Origin: Frankia sp. QA3
Lineage (GTDB): Bacteria > Actinomycetota > Actinomycetes > Frankiales > Frankiaceae
Assembly (NCBI RefSeq): GCF_000262465.1
Contig: NZ_CM001489.1
Coordinates: 6,020,336-6,084,335, forward strand
Reading direction: 5' to 3'
DNA length: 64,000 bases
The translations under genes were made by a program, and so were the position numbers. The first letter of the stretch is position 1. Every line of letters begins with the position of its first letter. The notes under the pieces were generated by a model, which searched no databases, was not told the origin of the DNA, and saw nothing but the letters and a program-made list of their open reading frames with translations. Of the stretch, positions 1 to 8,015 are shown one piece after another.

Positions 1-942
1 GGCAGCGGCGGCCAGGGCCGCAAGGCCCTGGAGGGCCGCGGGGCGACCCCGCCCGCCTACCTGCGTCCCGGCCATCCCGCCCAGCGCCGGGCGGCCGCCG
101 CGGCCCGAGCCGCGCAGACCGGGGAGCGGGGGCGGGGCGCCGCCGACGCCGCCCAGGCGGGCCAGGCAGGGCAGGGGGGCCCGCGCTCGCGGCGGGCCGA
201 GGCCGACGAGCTGGTCGTCGGCCGCAACGCGGTGGTCGAGGCCCTGCGCGCCGGGGTGCCGGCGTCGACCCTCTACGTGGCCGGCGGCCTGGACTTCGAC
301 GAGCGGCTCGTCGACGCGCGCCGGCTCGCCGCCCGGGCCGGGATCGCGGTAGTCGACGTCGCGCGCCCGGATCTCGACCGCATGTGCGGCACGGCGCCGC
401 ATCAGGGGCTCGCCCTGTCGGTTCCGCCGTTCCGCTACGCGCATCCCGACGACCTGATCGCCCGCGCGCGCGCCGCGGCTCCCGGCCTGCTCGTCGCCCT
501 CGACGGCGTCACCGATCCCCGCAACCTCGGTGCCGTGGTGCGGTCCGCGGCGGCCTTCGGCGCCCATGGCGTCGTGGTACCCGAGCGGCGCGCCGCCGGG
601 ATGACCGCCGCCGCCTGGAAGACGTCGGCGGGTGCCGCCGCCCGGCTACCGGTCGCCCGGGCCACGAACCTTGCCAGGACCCTCGTCTCCTACGCCGAGT
701 CGGGCCTGTTCGTCGTCGGGCTGGCCGCGGACGCCGGCCCGACCATCGATGAGCTCGAGATGGCCACCGACCCGGTCGTCCTGGTGATCGGGTCCGAGGG
801 GCGGGGGCTGTCCCGGCTGGTCGAGGAGCGCTGCGACGTGACGGTGCGCATCCCGATGGCCGGGGACGTCGAGTCCCTCAACGCCGGGGTGGCCGCCGGC
901 GTCGCGCTGGCCGAGATCGCCCGTCGTCGCCGGCGCGCCTGA
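1..942 (+). CDS. rlmB: 23S rRNA 2'-O-methyltransferase RlmB (5' end outside window)
   Basis: SpoU/TrmH-family methyltransferase, which methylates the ribose of a conserved guanosine in 23S rRNA (G2251 in E. coli numbering). Frame 1 is open from base 1, so the start codon lies outside the window; an ATG-like start near 232 is internal. The visible protein begins with the basic Gly/Arg/Ala-rich tail typical of actinobacterial RlmB (GQGRKALEGRGATP, PGHPAQR). The substrate-binding domain follows (VVGRNAVVEAL). The three SpoU motifs come next: DPRNLGAVVRSAAAFGA with the catalytic Asn/Arg, VIGSEGRGLS, and IPMAGDVESLNAGVAAGV. These form the trefoil-knot SAM site. Identity of the subfamily is strong because of the N-terminal tail; the exact target base is inferred from the family. 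Confidence 0.93.
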   Translation, partial: GSGGQGRKALEGRGATPPAYLRPGHPAQRRAAAAARAAQTGERGRGAADAAQAGQAGQGGPRSRRAEADELVVGRNAVVEALRAGVPASTLYVAGGLDFDERLVDARRLAARAGIAVVDVARPDLDRMCGTAPHQGLALSVPPFRYAHPDDLIARARAAAPGLLVALDGVTDPRNLGAVVRSAAAFGAHGVVVPERRAAGMTAAAWKTSAGAAARLPVARATNLARTLVSYAESGLFVVGLAADAGPTIDELEMATDPVVLVIGSEGRGLSRLVEERCDVTVRIPMAGDVESLNAGVAAGVALAEIARRRRRA

Positions 943-1137
943 CCGGTCCCCGCCACGGCTGCGCCCGCCGGGACGCGGCGACACCCATGCCGCCGTGACT
1001 GTGGGTGGTCTCGGGCCGGTGGTCCCGGGCCGGTGACGCAGCCGAGTCTTACGCGGCGGAGCGCGCGGACCGTCCAGGCGTCCTTGTAGCCTCATGCCCT
1101 ACTGGGGCGTCGGGCCATCTCGGGGGAACGGACGACG

Positions 1138-3303
1138 GTGCGGGGCAGGGGGAAACCGTCGGCGCGGCTGTTCGCGCTGCCGCGTTTCCTCATGCCCGAA
1201 CCGTGCCCACGGCTGACCCTGCTGCCCACCGTCGCGCTGCGGCTGGTGCTGGAGGCGGTCTTCGCGGCCTTGCGGTTGTACGCGGTGCTCGTCCTCGTCG
1301 GTTTCGTGCTGCTGTGGCACGACTGGTATACGCGTCATCCGTTCGGCCTGCTGATCGCGGCGCTGGCCGCCGCCTGGTCGCTGACCTTCGCCCTGGTCGC
1401 GCTGCGCGGCGGCATCGGGCGGGCGCTGGCGGGCGGCAACGTGGTCGTGGCCCTGGTCCTGGCCTCGGGGGCACGGCTGTGGCTGCCGCCGGAGTCGGTC
1501 GGGGATTCGGCCTCGTTCGTGTTGCTCGCGGCGACGCACGCGACGGCGGTGGCCGCCTGGGCCTTCCCCACCGGTCTGTTCCTGGCCGTGATGGCGCTGA
1601 CGGTCGGCGCCTTCTGCGCGGGGGCATCCGCTGCCGGGCCGCCGTCCCCGGCGCCGCTGGCCACCATCATCTGCGCGGGGCTGCTCGTCCGGTACGTCCT
1701 GCCCCAGGTGCGCGCGCTCGCGGGCGGGGTGGAGGCACGGCTGTCCGAGGTGGCGGAGCGGCGCGCCGGCGAGGACGACGTGCTCACCCTGCTGCGGGCG
1801 CAGCGGGAACGTGAACTGACGATCCACAACGCGGTGCTCAACACCCTCACCGGCATCGCCTGGGGTGGTGGTGGCGACGGACATCTCACTCGCCGTCGCT
1901 GCGCCGACGGCGCGACGGCCCTGGGGGAGCTGCTCGGCGAGCACGAGCCACCGCGCGGCGCCGGTTCGGGACACCGGCCGGCGGGCGCCGAGATCCTGGT
2001 GGCCGGTGGGCCGACGCTCGTCGAGGGCGCGGCGGGTGAACGGGTGATCGGGTCCGCGCCGGCCGTCCACCCGCCCGGCGGGGCGGGACGTCGGGACGCC
2101 TGGGCGACGGTGGCGCCCGCGGCCGGCTCGCTGCGCACCCTCTACACCACGCAGTTACGTCAAGTGACCAGCCGGTTCGCCGCGTTCTGGCTGATCCTGC
2201 TGGTCCTGCCCGCCGGCCGCGCCCTGCCGCACGTCCGTTCGATCCCGCTCGCGCTTGCGTTGCTGCTGGCGCCGCTCGCCGCGGTCGCCGTCGCCCGGCG
2301 GCGCTTCCGCGCCGGGCCGTTGACGTGGCCGCAGGCGGCCGCCGTGGTGCTGCTCTGCATGGCGATCCCGGTGGGGGGCGCGTGGAACGCCGCCGGTGCC
2401 GGCGAGGTGCGGATGATGCCGTGGCCGATGGCCAGCGTGCCACCGCTGCTGATGCTGGTGACGGTGTCCCGCCCGCTGTGGCGATGGGTGCTCGCGGCGG
2501 TAGCCGTCGCCGCCGCCATGATCGCGGTGAGCCTGCTGTGCAATCCGCGGGACCCGCTTGCGCTGTCCCATCTTCTCCTGTGGCTCTACTACCTGTGGAT
2601 CATGCAGATCTGCCTGGTCATGGTGGGGCCGCTGCTATGGAGCACGGCCGATGTCCGCGCCTGGGCCGGCCATTGCGAGCGGGAGCTGGGCCGGCGCGCC
2701 GAGAGCCGGGCCCGGGCTCGCGAGCGTCGCCGGGGCCTGCTGCGGGCCGTCGAGGGGGACGTGGCGCCGCTGCTGGCGGCCATGGCGGCGGGGCGGCTCG
2801 ATCCGCGAGCCGAGGTCGTACGCACGGAGTGTGCTCGCCGCGCGGTCGCCGTGCGGCGGCTGCTGTTCGACGACGACGCCGTGCACAGCGCGATCGGGGA
2901 GGCCATCGACGCCGCCGAACGGCACGGCACGGTCGTGTCCAGTCAGATCCAGGGCGGCCTCGACCAGTTGCCCGCGTCGGTGCGCGGCGAGTTCGTCGAG
3001 CAGCTGCACCACGCGCTGCGGGAGATGCCGAGCCGCCGGGTGCTGCTCACCGTGACCGCCGAGCCCCGCACCGCCAGCCTGTTCCTGTCCTGTTCATGGC
3101 CGGCGGGTCAGTTGCCGCCGGCACCGTCGGGCCGGGCCATCGACATGATCGTCGACGTCGACGACGGGCAGCTCTGCATGGAGCTGCGCTGGCCGCCCGC
3201 GGGGGCGCCGTCCGGGCCGTGGGTGCAGCCGGGGGTGCTGACCGGCGGCCGGCCCGTGGACGCGACGGAGCCCCGCCCCCCGGACGGGGGACGGGGCTCC
3301 TGA
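1138..3303 (+). CDS. Membrane protein resembling a degenerate two-module sensor histidine kinase
   Basis: 721 aa. The N-terminal half has about five hydrophobic segments (residues ~35-200), followed by a dimerisation-like helix with a phospho-acceptor-like segment (RERELTIHNAVLNTLTGIA, near residue 230). There His is followed by Asn instead of Asp and no recognisable N, G1 or G2 ATP-binding boxes follow. A second set of membrane segments (~345-510) is followed by another helical cytoplasmic region (~525-680) that also lacks an ATP site. It thus resembles actinobacterial NarL-partner histidine kinases that have lost catalysis. No response regulator is adjacent. The start is a GTG with no strong ribosome site; ATG at 1192 is an alternative. 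Function is not known; a sensor or scaffold role is only inference. Confidence 0.6.
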   Translation: MRGRGKPSARLFALPRFLMPEPCPRLTLLPTVALRLVLEAVFAALRLYAVLVLVGFVLLWHDWYTRHPFGLLIAALAAAWSLTFALVALRGGIGRALAGGNVVVALVLASGARLWLPPESVGDSASFVLLAATHATAVAAWAFPTGLFLAVMALTVGAFCAGASAAGPPSPAPLATIICAGLLVRYVLPQVRALAGGVEARLSEVAERRAGEDDVLTLLRAQRERELTIHNAVLNTLTGIAWGGGGDGHLTRRRCADGATALGELLGEHEPPRGAGSGHRPAGAEILVAGGPTLVEGAAGERVIGSAPAVHPPGGAGRRDAWATVAPAAGSLRTLYTTQLRQVTSRFAAFWLILLVLPAGRALPHVRSIPLALALLLAPLAAVAVARRRFRAGPLTWPQAAAVVLLCMAIPVGGAWNAAGAGEVRMMPWPMASVPPLLMLVTVSRPLWRWVLAAVAVAAAMIAVSLLCNPRDPLALSHLLLWLYYLWIMQICLVMVGPLLWSTADVRAWAGHCERELGRRAESRARARERRRGLLRAVEGDVAPLLAAMAAGRLDPRAEVVRTECARRAVAVRRLLFDDDAVHSAIGEAIDAAERHGTVVSSQIQGGLDQLPASVRGEFVEQLHHALREMPSRRVLLTVTAEPRTASLFLSCSWPAGQLPPAPSGRAIDMIVDVDDGQLCMELRWPPAGAPSGPWVQPGVLTGGRPVDATEPRPPDGGRGS
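3267..3300 (+). terminator. Hairpin overlapping the end of the kinase-like gene
   Basis: GGAGCCCCG-C-CCCCC pairs with GGGGG-A-CGGGGCTCC, a stem of about 15 bp with one mismatch and a tetraloop. It ends exactly before the TGA of the preceding gene. There is no U tract, as is common for high-GC actinobacterial terminators. It lies between two convergent genes. Confidence 0.6.
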
Positions 3304-3424
3304 CCCGCGCTGGGTCGCGTCGCCTCGCGCCGGCTGCGGCTCACGATCTGTCGAGCACGATCCGATTGATCATGTGCGGATCAGAGCCGGCCGAGTGCGG
3401 ATGTCGGCGCGGTGTGTCGGGGCC

Positions 3425-3805
3425 TCAGATCCGGTGACCCCAGCAGGGCTTCGACGCGTACCAGGGGCTGGTACCCGCCTGCGCGTACAGCTGCCGCGCA
3501 CGCTGCCACTGCTCCGCGACGCTGGCGTTCTGCGGCAGACCCTTGGCGCCCAGACCGTGCCAGGTACTGGGCAGGAACTGGAACAGGCCGCCGGCTCCGA
3601 TGGAGTTGACCGCGCGCGGGTTCCCCCCGGACTCGCAGGGGATCACGGCGCGCAGGAAGTGGTCGGCGTTGGGGGCCGCGCTGGCCGGCTGGGACAGCGC
3701 GAGGCCGCCGCCGACCGAGGCGGCGAGAGTGGTGGCGATGACAGCGGCCCGGGTGCCGAGCTTGATCCGGTTGAGGCCCCGACCGAGCGAACGAGCGTTG
3801 GACAT
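3425..3805 (-). CDS. Secreted Rpf-type transglycosylase (resuscitation-promoting-factor domain)
   Basis: 126 aa. Signal peptide: basic N-terminus, hydrophobic core RAAVIATTLAASVGGGLALS and an AXA site before PNADHF. The remainder is a complete lysozyme-like Rpf domain (PF06737 type) with the catalytic glutamate in PCESGGNP, the GLFQFLPSTW motif and the closing CWG cysteine. The enzyme cleaves peptidoglycan outside the membrane and promotes spore germination or growth resumption. ATG at 3805 (MSNARS) is preferred because GAAGGG lies 8 bases upstream; an in-frame ATG at 3823 has no such site. It is the bare-domain type with no LysM. The long leader upstream holds a c-di-AMP riboswitch, the usual control of rpf genes in actinobacteria. 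Confidence 0.9.
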   Translation of the reverse strand: MSNARSLGRGLNRIKLGTRAAVIATTLAASVGGGLALSQPASAAPNADHFLRAVIPCESGGNPRAVNSIGAGGLFQFLPSTWHGLGAKGLPQNASVAEQWQRARQLYAQAGTSPWYASKPCWGHRI

Positions 3806-3823
3806 TAAGTTGCCCTTCCCCAC

Positions 3824-4015
3824 GCCTGCGAGGTGAGCTGTCGGGTTCGGGCTGGGAATGCCCGGCCGCAGTTCGCGGCTTCACCCCTAGGGCGCCCGAC
3901 CTCGGCGCCCGGAAATTGGTTCCCCCGTCCCTGCCACAGGTTTGATTCTCGTCGGGTGGGGGCAGGGTTCGGCGTGCCACCCGACGTCTGCCATCAGTTG
4001 ACGGCATGGCGACGA
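3824..4015 (-). promoter_or_regulatory. ydaO-type c-di-AMP riboswitch in the rpf leader
   Basis: On the minus strand the leader contains the hallmark 3' block CCCGAACCCGACAGCT followed by ACCTCGCAGGC (3824-3850), GGGGTGAAGCC, GGGGGAACCA and a 5' GTCACGCTCAGC segment. Order and spacing match the ydaO/yuaA class, known to bind cyclic di-AMP and to control rpf and other wall-hydrolase genes in actinobacteria. High c-di-AMP is expected to lower rpf expression. Exact 5' and 3' limits are approximate. Confidence 0.88.
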
Positions 4016-4070
4016 ACATAGCTGAGCGTGACCCCGGGAAATCAAGGGTACGTGAAGATGAGCACAGTAC

Positions 4071-4098
4071 GTTCTAAGCTCTTTTTTTGATCTTTCAA
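4071..4098 (-). promoter_or_regulatory. Candidate promoter for the riboswitch-rpf transcript
   Basis: This is an unusually AT-rich pocket in a GC-rich region. On the minus strand TTGAAA (4093-4098) is followed 16 bases later by TAGAAC (4071-4076). Placement just upstream of the riboswitch fits, but the -10 match is weak. Confidence 0.35.
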
Positions 4099-4517
4099 TT
4101 GCGGTTTCGCGCCTGCGTGCGCGCCCGATTCTAACGGTCGTCGAAGCGTCGGGGAACACCTGTTTTGCAGTTGGCCCGCCACGCTCACCGTAAATCCTTT
4201 GCGGTCCGTGGCCGGTTCTCTCCCGCGCGTGGCGGGGCGCGTTCCGTACCCGCGTCGACGGGGCTGCTAACGAAGCCGGGAAAAATTTTTCCGCTGCCTC
4301 GCGGGGAACGCCCTCTTTCTCGCCTTTCCGAACTATACGGCACGCCGTGAAGGATCCTGCATAGGTGGATGTGTCCGGTCGGCGGCCTGCGGGGTGTCGG
4401 TGACCGGCGGCCGGCCGGGGCGGCCCTGCTTGCGGCGTGGCGGGTTGGCGTGGCGGGTTGGCGGGGCGGCGGTGCTTGCGGCCGCTGGCGGGGTGGCGCG
4501 GCCGGTGGGGTGGTGGA
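4099..4517. other. Gene-free interval
   Basis: No reading frame here has coding character or a recognisable domain. It is the region between the rpf promoter area and the 3' end of the deformylase fusion gene. It includes an AT-rich patch (GGAAAAATTTTTCC, around 4279-4293) that is a short palindrome of unknown meaning. Confidence 0.5.
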
Positions 4518-6170
4518 TCAGGGGTTGTAGGTCCAGGCCGAACCGGTGCCGCGGTACTGCTCGACGGGGATGGGCGCGACCCCGGGGCGCATCCGGTCGG
4601 TGTAGAGATGGCCATGTAGGTGGTCGATCTCGTGCGCGACCAGGCGGGCCAGGCCTTGGCGGTACACCGTGATGTGCCGGCGGCCGGAGATGTCGGTGTG
4701 CTCCACGTGCAGCTCCAGGGGCCGCGGGACGATCCCGCGGACGTCGAAGAAGCTCAGGCACCCCTCGTACTGCTCGTCGGTCTCGGGGGAGGACTCGATG
4801 ACGCGCGGATTGAGCAGGGTGAGGATGTCGCCGTCCGCGGACCGCACGATGGCCGCCGCCCGGTTGATCCCGATCTGGGGCGCGGCGATGCCCATTCCCT
4901 TCCCGAACGTGTGCAATGCGGACACTCGCTCCATGGCCGAGGACAGCTCGGCGACGACGCGGCGGGCATCCTCGGCCTCGGTGGGCAGCTCGAACGACCG
5001 GGCCGGCTGGTGGAGCATGGGATCGCCCACCTGGACGATGCCCGTCGCGGCCATCTGCTCGCTGGGTCGGGGAACGGTCCGGTCGGCCGGATCCCGGCTC
5101 GGCGCCCCCGCCCGGAAGTTCCATTCCAGGCGATACCGGGCGTGCAGCGGCGGCTTGCTGGTGGACCAGGTGAATACACGCCTCTCGGCGGCATCCGCGC
5201 GCGCGATCGCCGTGCGGAACGGGAAGGCGTCCGCGGTCATCGAGGTCTCCATGCCCCAGACCACGGGATCAACCTCGGCGGGGAAGTCCAGCACGACGGA
5301 CAGGAAGCTGGTGGGAACCCGGACGGCCCGCTGGAACCACGGGCCCCACTTCTCCTCGCCGACCCGGTAGCTGTACTCGATCCAGGCTGATTCGCCCGGG
5401 TAGAGGGGGAATCGTCCGCGATTGTTCTCGAAAAGGAGCCAGACCTCCTTCAGCGCGTCCCAGTCGGTCTTGATCTGCCAGGCCATCTGCTCGTCGCCGC
5501 AACGCGCGCTCAGCTGCAGCTCCTCCCAGCGCAGCGGGTTGCTACGGTAAAGCCGGGCGGAGCGTTCCTGATCCCCGGGAAAGCGGTCGACGGAGATCCG
5601 CATCAGGTAGCGGGTCACCGGTTCGACGCCGGTGTTGAGCACGCGCCGGCGCTGGTGGGCGACGTACATGCCGTCCTCGTAGCGGAGCTCGGCGCGGTCC
5701 TCCTCGACGACGAGCCCGCCCGGGTCGGGGACGCCACGGGTCGCCCGGGATGCCCCAACCGACTCGGATGCCGTGATCGGGGACGCCGAGCCCGCCGGTG
5801 GCGGGGACGGTCGGCCGCCGGGACCGGTCGGCTGGGCACCCGATGAGCGCAGGGCGGCGTCATCCGCCTCGTCGGCCGCCTCCCACGGGCGCGCGGCGAG
5901 CTGGAAGTAGGCGCCCGGGATGCGCAGCGCGTCGGCGATGCGCTCGATCAGGGAGAGCCTGGCAATGTGGTCCTCGCCCTGCATGATCCGGCTGACCCGG
6001 CTCTGGCTGAGGCCCTCGACCGGGGACGCGATGCGGTTCTGGCTCGCGCCGTCGTACTTCTTCATCAGCCGGAAGGCCATCCGAAAGTCCCGGGTCTCGC
6101 AGGCGGTCCGGAAGTCGGGCCGGGCGAGCAGCGTGCGGGAGACCCGGTAGGGACCGGATTCGTAGGACAT
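4518..6170 (-). CDS. Helix-turn-helix regulator fused to peptide deformylase
   Basis: 550 aa. Residues ~1-90 hold an XRE-like helix-turn-helix (GLSQSRVSRIMQGE, then LSLIERIADALRIPGAYF). Residues ~150-345 are a beta-rich region of unknown function (LRYEDGMYVAHQRRRVLNTG, GPWFQRAVRVPTSFLSVVLDF). Residues ~400-550 are a complete peptide deformylase with the three signature motifs: GIAAPQIG (from 425), EGCLS (469) and HEIDH (513), giving Cys and two His as metal ligands. Deformylases remove the N-formyl group from nascent proteins. ATG at 6170 is chosen for GGAAGG 8 bases upstream and because upstream codons have no conserved character. Whether the enzyme acts on new proteins or only on a signal sensed by this regulator is unknown. 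It is not the housekeeping def, which normally lies elsewhere. Confidence 0.88.
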   Translation of the reverse strand: MSYESGPYRVSRTLLARPDFRTACETRDFRMAFRLMKKYDGASQNRIASPVEGLSQSRVSRIMQGEDHIARLSLIERIADALRIPGAYFQLAARPWEAADEADDAALRSSGAQPTGPGGRPSPPPAGSASPITASESVGASRATRGVPDPGGLVVEEDRAELRYEDGMYVAHQRRRVLNTGVEPVTRYLMRISVDRFPGDQERSARLYRSNPLRWEELQLSARCGDEQMAWQIKTDWDALKEVWLLFENNRGRFPLYPGESAWIEYSYRVGEEKWGPWFQRAVRVPTSFLSVVLDFPAEVDPVVWGMETSMTADAFPFRTAIARADAAERRVFTWSTSKPPLHARYRLEWNFRAGAPSRDPADRTVPRPSEQMAATGIVQVGDPMLHQPARSFELPTEAEDARRVVAELSSAMERVSALHTFGKGMGIAAPQIGINRAAAIVRSADGDILTLLNPRVIESSPETDEQYEGCLSFFDVRGIVPRPLELHVEHTDISGRRHITVYRQGLARLVAHEIDHLHGHLYTDRMRPGVAPIPVEQYRGTGSAWTYNP

Positions 6171-6259
6171 CGACCGGCCTTCCGTCGGGCTCCGACCTGC
6201 GTCGATCGCCGTGCCAACCCGTGTCCCGCCGCCGCGTCGGGCCGGTCGATCGCCCGCGT

Positions 6260-6298
6260 CCACCGCCCGCCGACGGCCTCGCCGTCGGCGGGCGGTGG
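6260..6298. repeat. Perfect 18-bp inverted repeat with 3-nt loop
   Basis: CCACCGCCCGCCGACGGC (6260-6277), loop CTC, GCCGTCGGCGGGCGGTGG (6281-6298). It lies 90-128 bases upstream of the deformylase-fusion start, so it is probably in its 5' leader. It could be an attenuator or a terminator of an upstream transcript. Confidence 0.8.
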
Positions 6299-6387
6299 GG
6301 CCGACTGGTGCAGCGACCGCGCCGGGTGCGTGGCTGAGGTTCGTCCGGCTGATACGGCGGAAAGCCCGACACGTCAGGATGACGACG

Positions 6388-6406
6388 CTATGCCAAACCG
6401 GCATAG
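6388..6406. promoter_or_regulatory. Operator-like palindrome CTATGCC-N5-GGCATAG
   Basis: Perfect 7-bp arms around AAACC, 218 bases upstream of the helix-turn-helix/deformylase start. The size and symmetry suit a dimeric HTH protein. Autoregulation by the neighbouring gene is inference. Confidence 0.45.
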
Positions 6407-6829
6407 TTTGCCGGCGATTGCCGCTACCGCGAGGTTGTCGCGGATCCGACATCCGCTCGCGCCAGATGGCGTGGCGGCACTGGGGCGGATCTGGTAGCCA
6501 ACCGGCGGCCCGGCCCCCGACCCACCCGGCCGGGTCACCCTCCCCTGCCCCGTTCGGGGGAGGCGGAGAGGCTGTCCATCCGCCACCGGTGCAGGGGACG
6601 CGCATCGGCGCGGGGGCGGCCGTGGTCCGGGCCGGACCAGCAGAGGCGATACGAGAAGAGCATGCCTGACTGACGTTTCCCGGCCCCCCCGGGCCGGGCC
6701 ACCCTGGATGCAGGCCGGCCCCGCCCCGCGTCGAGCCGCGACCTCCGCCGGGCGGGGCCGGCGCACACGGCGGCCCTGTCGGTCACCGCCGGCCCGGATG
6801 GGAGGGGCGGACCGACGGTCACCGACCCT

Positions 6830-6861
6830 GGTGACCGCCACCAGCGTGGGTGGCGGTCACC
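6830..6861. repeat. Perfect 13-bp inverted repeat
   Basis: GGTGACCGCCACC, 6-nt loop AGCGTG, GGTGGCGGTCACC. No U tract. It lies about 190 bases upstream of the next plus-strand gene and may be a terminator or a regulatory hairpin. Confidence 0.7.
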
Positions 6862-7048
6862 GGCCCGGCGGGTCGGGCGTTGGCGATGGCCGGCGCGAGG
6901 GCGTGGCCGGGGGCCGGGCTGCGGCGGGGTCCGGGCGGCCCACGGGTGCGGGCGGGAACCGCAGGGGAGCCGAGGGCTGCAGGGAGGAGGTACGCGGGGC
7001 AGGCGGGGCGGTCGACCCCAGGGCAGGCGGCGTGGGCGCGGAAGGGCG

Positions 7049-7963
7049 GTGCCGATCGTGACGGAGCCGATGAGAGACCATGACCAGCCCGCGGTCGTCT
7101 ACGGCGTTGTCCGGTTCGCGCCCGGAGGCAATCGGCAGGTCGCCGACGTGGTGATCACCTTCGCCTCCGCGTCGGCGGCGGACGCCTTCGCGGCCGAGCA
7201 GGGCTGGCCGGAGTACGAGGTGGCGCCGGTGCGCTTCTTCGTCCACGAGCGGCAGTCCGCCGTCGAGGCGATGCCCCCTCCGACCAGGCCATCACCATCC
7301 TCGGCCAGGCCACTACCCCGGCCGGTGCCGGGATCGCCTGCTCCGACGGGATCATCTGTCCCGCCGGAGCAGCCGTCGCGCCCGTCGCCCCCCACCGCTC
7401 CCGGGCAGTCACCGACCGGCGCCTGCCCGGGCGAGCCGGCCGTCCCCGCCGACCGGCGGCCGTGGACAGGTGACCCTGCCCTGCCCAAGCAGGGTCACCG
7501 TCCCGCCGCCGCCGATCCGGCCGGACCCCCTGGATCTGCGGCGGCGCGCCCGGAAAGTCAGGCGGGGACCACGGCGGCCGGAGCGCAGGACGCGAGCGCC
7601 GCGCAGACGGCGGCGGACCGGGAGGATGGCCGGCGGGTCACCGTGACGCCGTGGGGGATGGACCACTGGGCGGTCGCCCTACGCGCGGGGTCCGATCCGG
7701 TGGAGGTGTTCCGGGCCGTCGGCCGGCTGCCGGCCGGGCTGGTCTTCACCGCCGCCTACGGCGATGTCGACGTGGTGCTGGTGTACGGCCGGGTGCCCGG
7801 CGGGGATCCGGCGCCGACCCGACCGCCGACCGTCGTGGAGGCCGCGCTCGGCGTCGAGCCGGCGGGGCTGGTGGAGGCGCGGTGGATGACGGCAGGCGAG
7901 CGGGAGGCATTCCGGGCGGGGCGCGCGGCCGCCGTCGACGGCATTCGGCGAGCCCTGGCGTAG
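7049..7963 (+). CDS. Hypothetical protein, two small domains joined by a Pro/Ser/Gly-rich linker
   Basis: 304 aa, not recognised. Residues ~10-70 form an alpha/beta segment (VVYGVVRFAPGG, DVVITFASASAADAFAAEQGW). Residues ~75-195 are low-complexity, rich in Pro, Ser, Ala and Gly, and probably disordered. Residues ~205-304 form a second alpha/beta segment (WGMDHWAVALRAGSDPVEVF, VVLVYGRVPGG). No signal peptide or membrane helix. The GTG at 7049 is only one possible start; ATG at 7070 (MRDHDQ) is equally plausible. Codon position GC bias supports translation in this frame. Confidence 0.6.
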   Translation: MPIVTEPMRDHDQPAVVYGVVRFAPGGNRQVADVVITFASASAADAFAAEQGWPEYEVAPVRFFVHERQSAVEAMPPPTRPSPSSARPLPRPVPGSPAPTGSSVPPEQPSRPSPPTAPGQSPTGACPGEPAVPADRRPWTGDPALPKQGHRPAAADPAGPPGSAAARPESQAGTTAAGAQDASAAQTAADREDGRRVTVTPWGMDHWAVALRAGSDPVEVFRAVGRLPAGLVFTAAYGDVDVVLVYGRVPGGDPAPTRPPTVVEAALGVEPAGLVEARWMTAGEREAFRAGRAAAVDGIRRALA

Positions 7964-8015
7964 CCCGAAGCGGGCCGCAGAGCCACCGCCGGCCGTGCCC
8001 GCCGCGGCCAGCCCC

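Larger units (their letters stand above)
6171..7048. other. 880-bp gene-free regulatory interval
   Basis: No credible gene on either strand. The interval separates two divergently oriented genes and contains three strong inverted repeats (6260-6298, 6388-6406, 6830-6861), listed separately. Confidence 0.5.

Noticed and set aside
4279..4293. GGAAAAATTTTTCC palindrome as a binding site
   Set aside because: A single short AT-rich palindrome without a partner or position near a start; no support for function.
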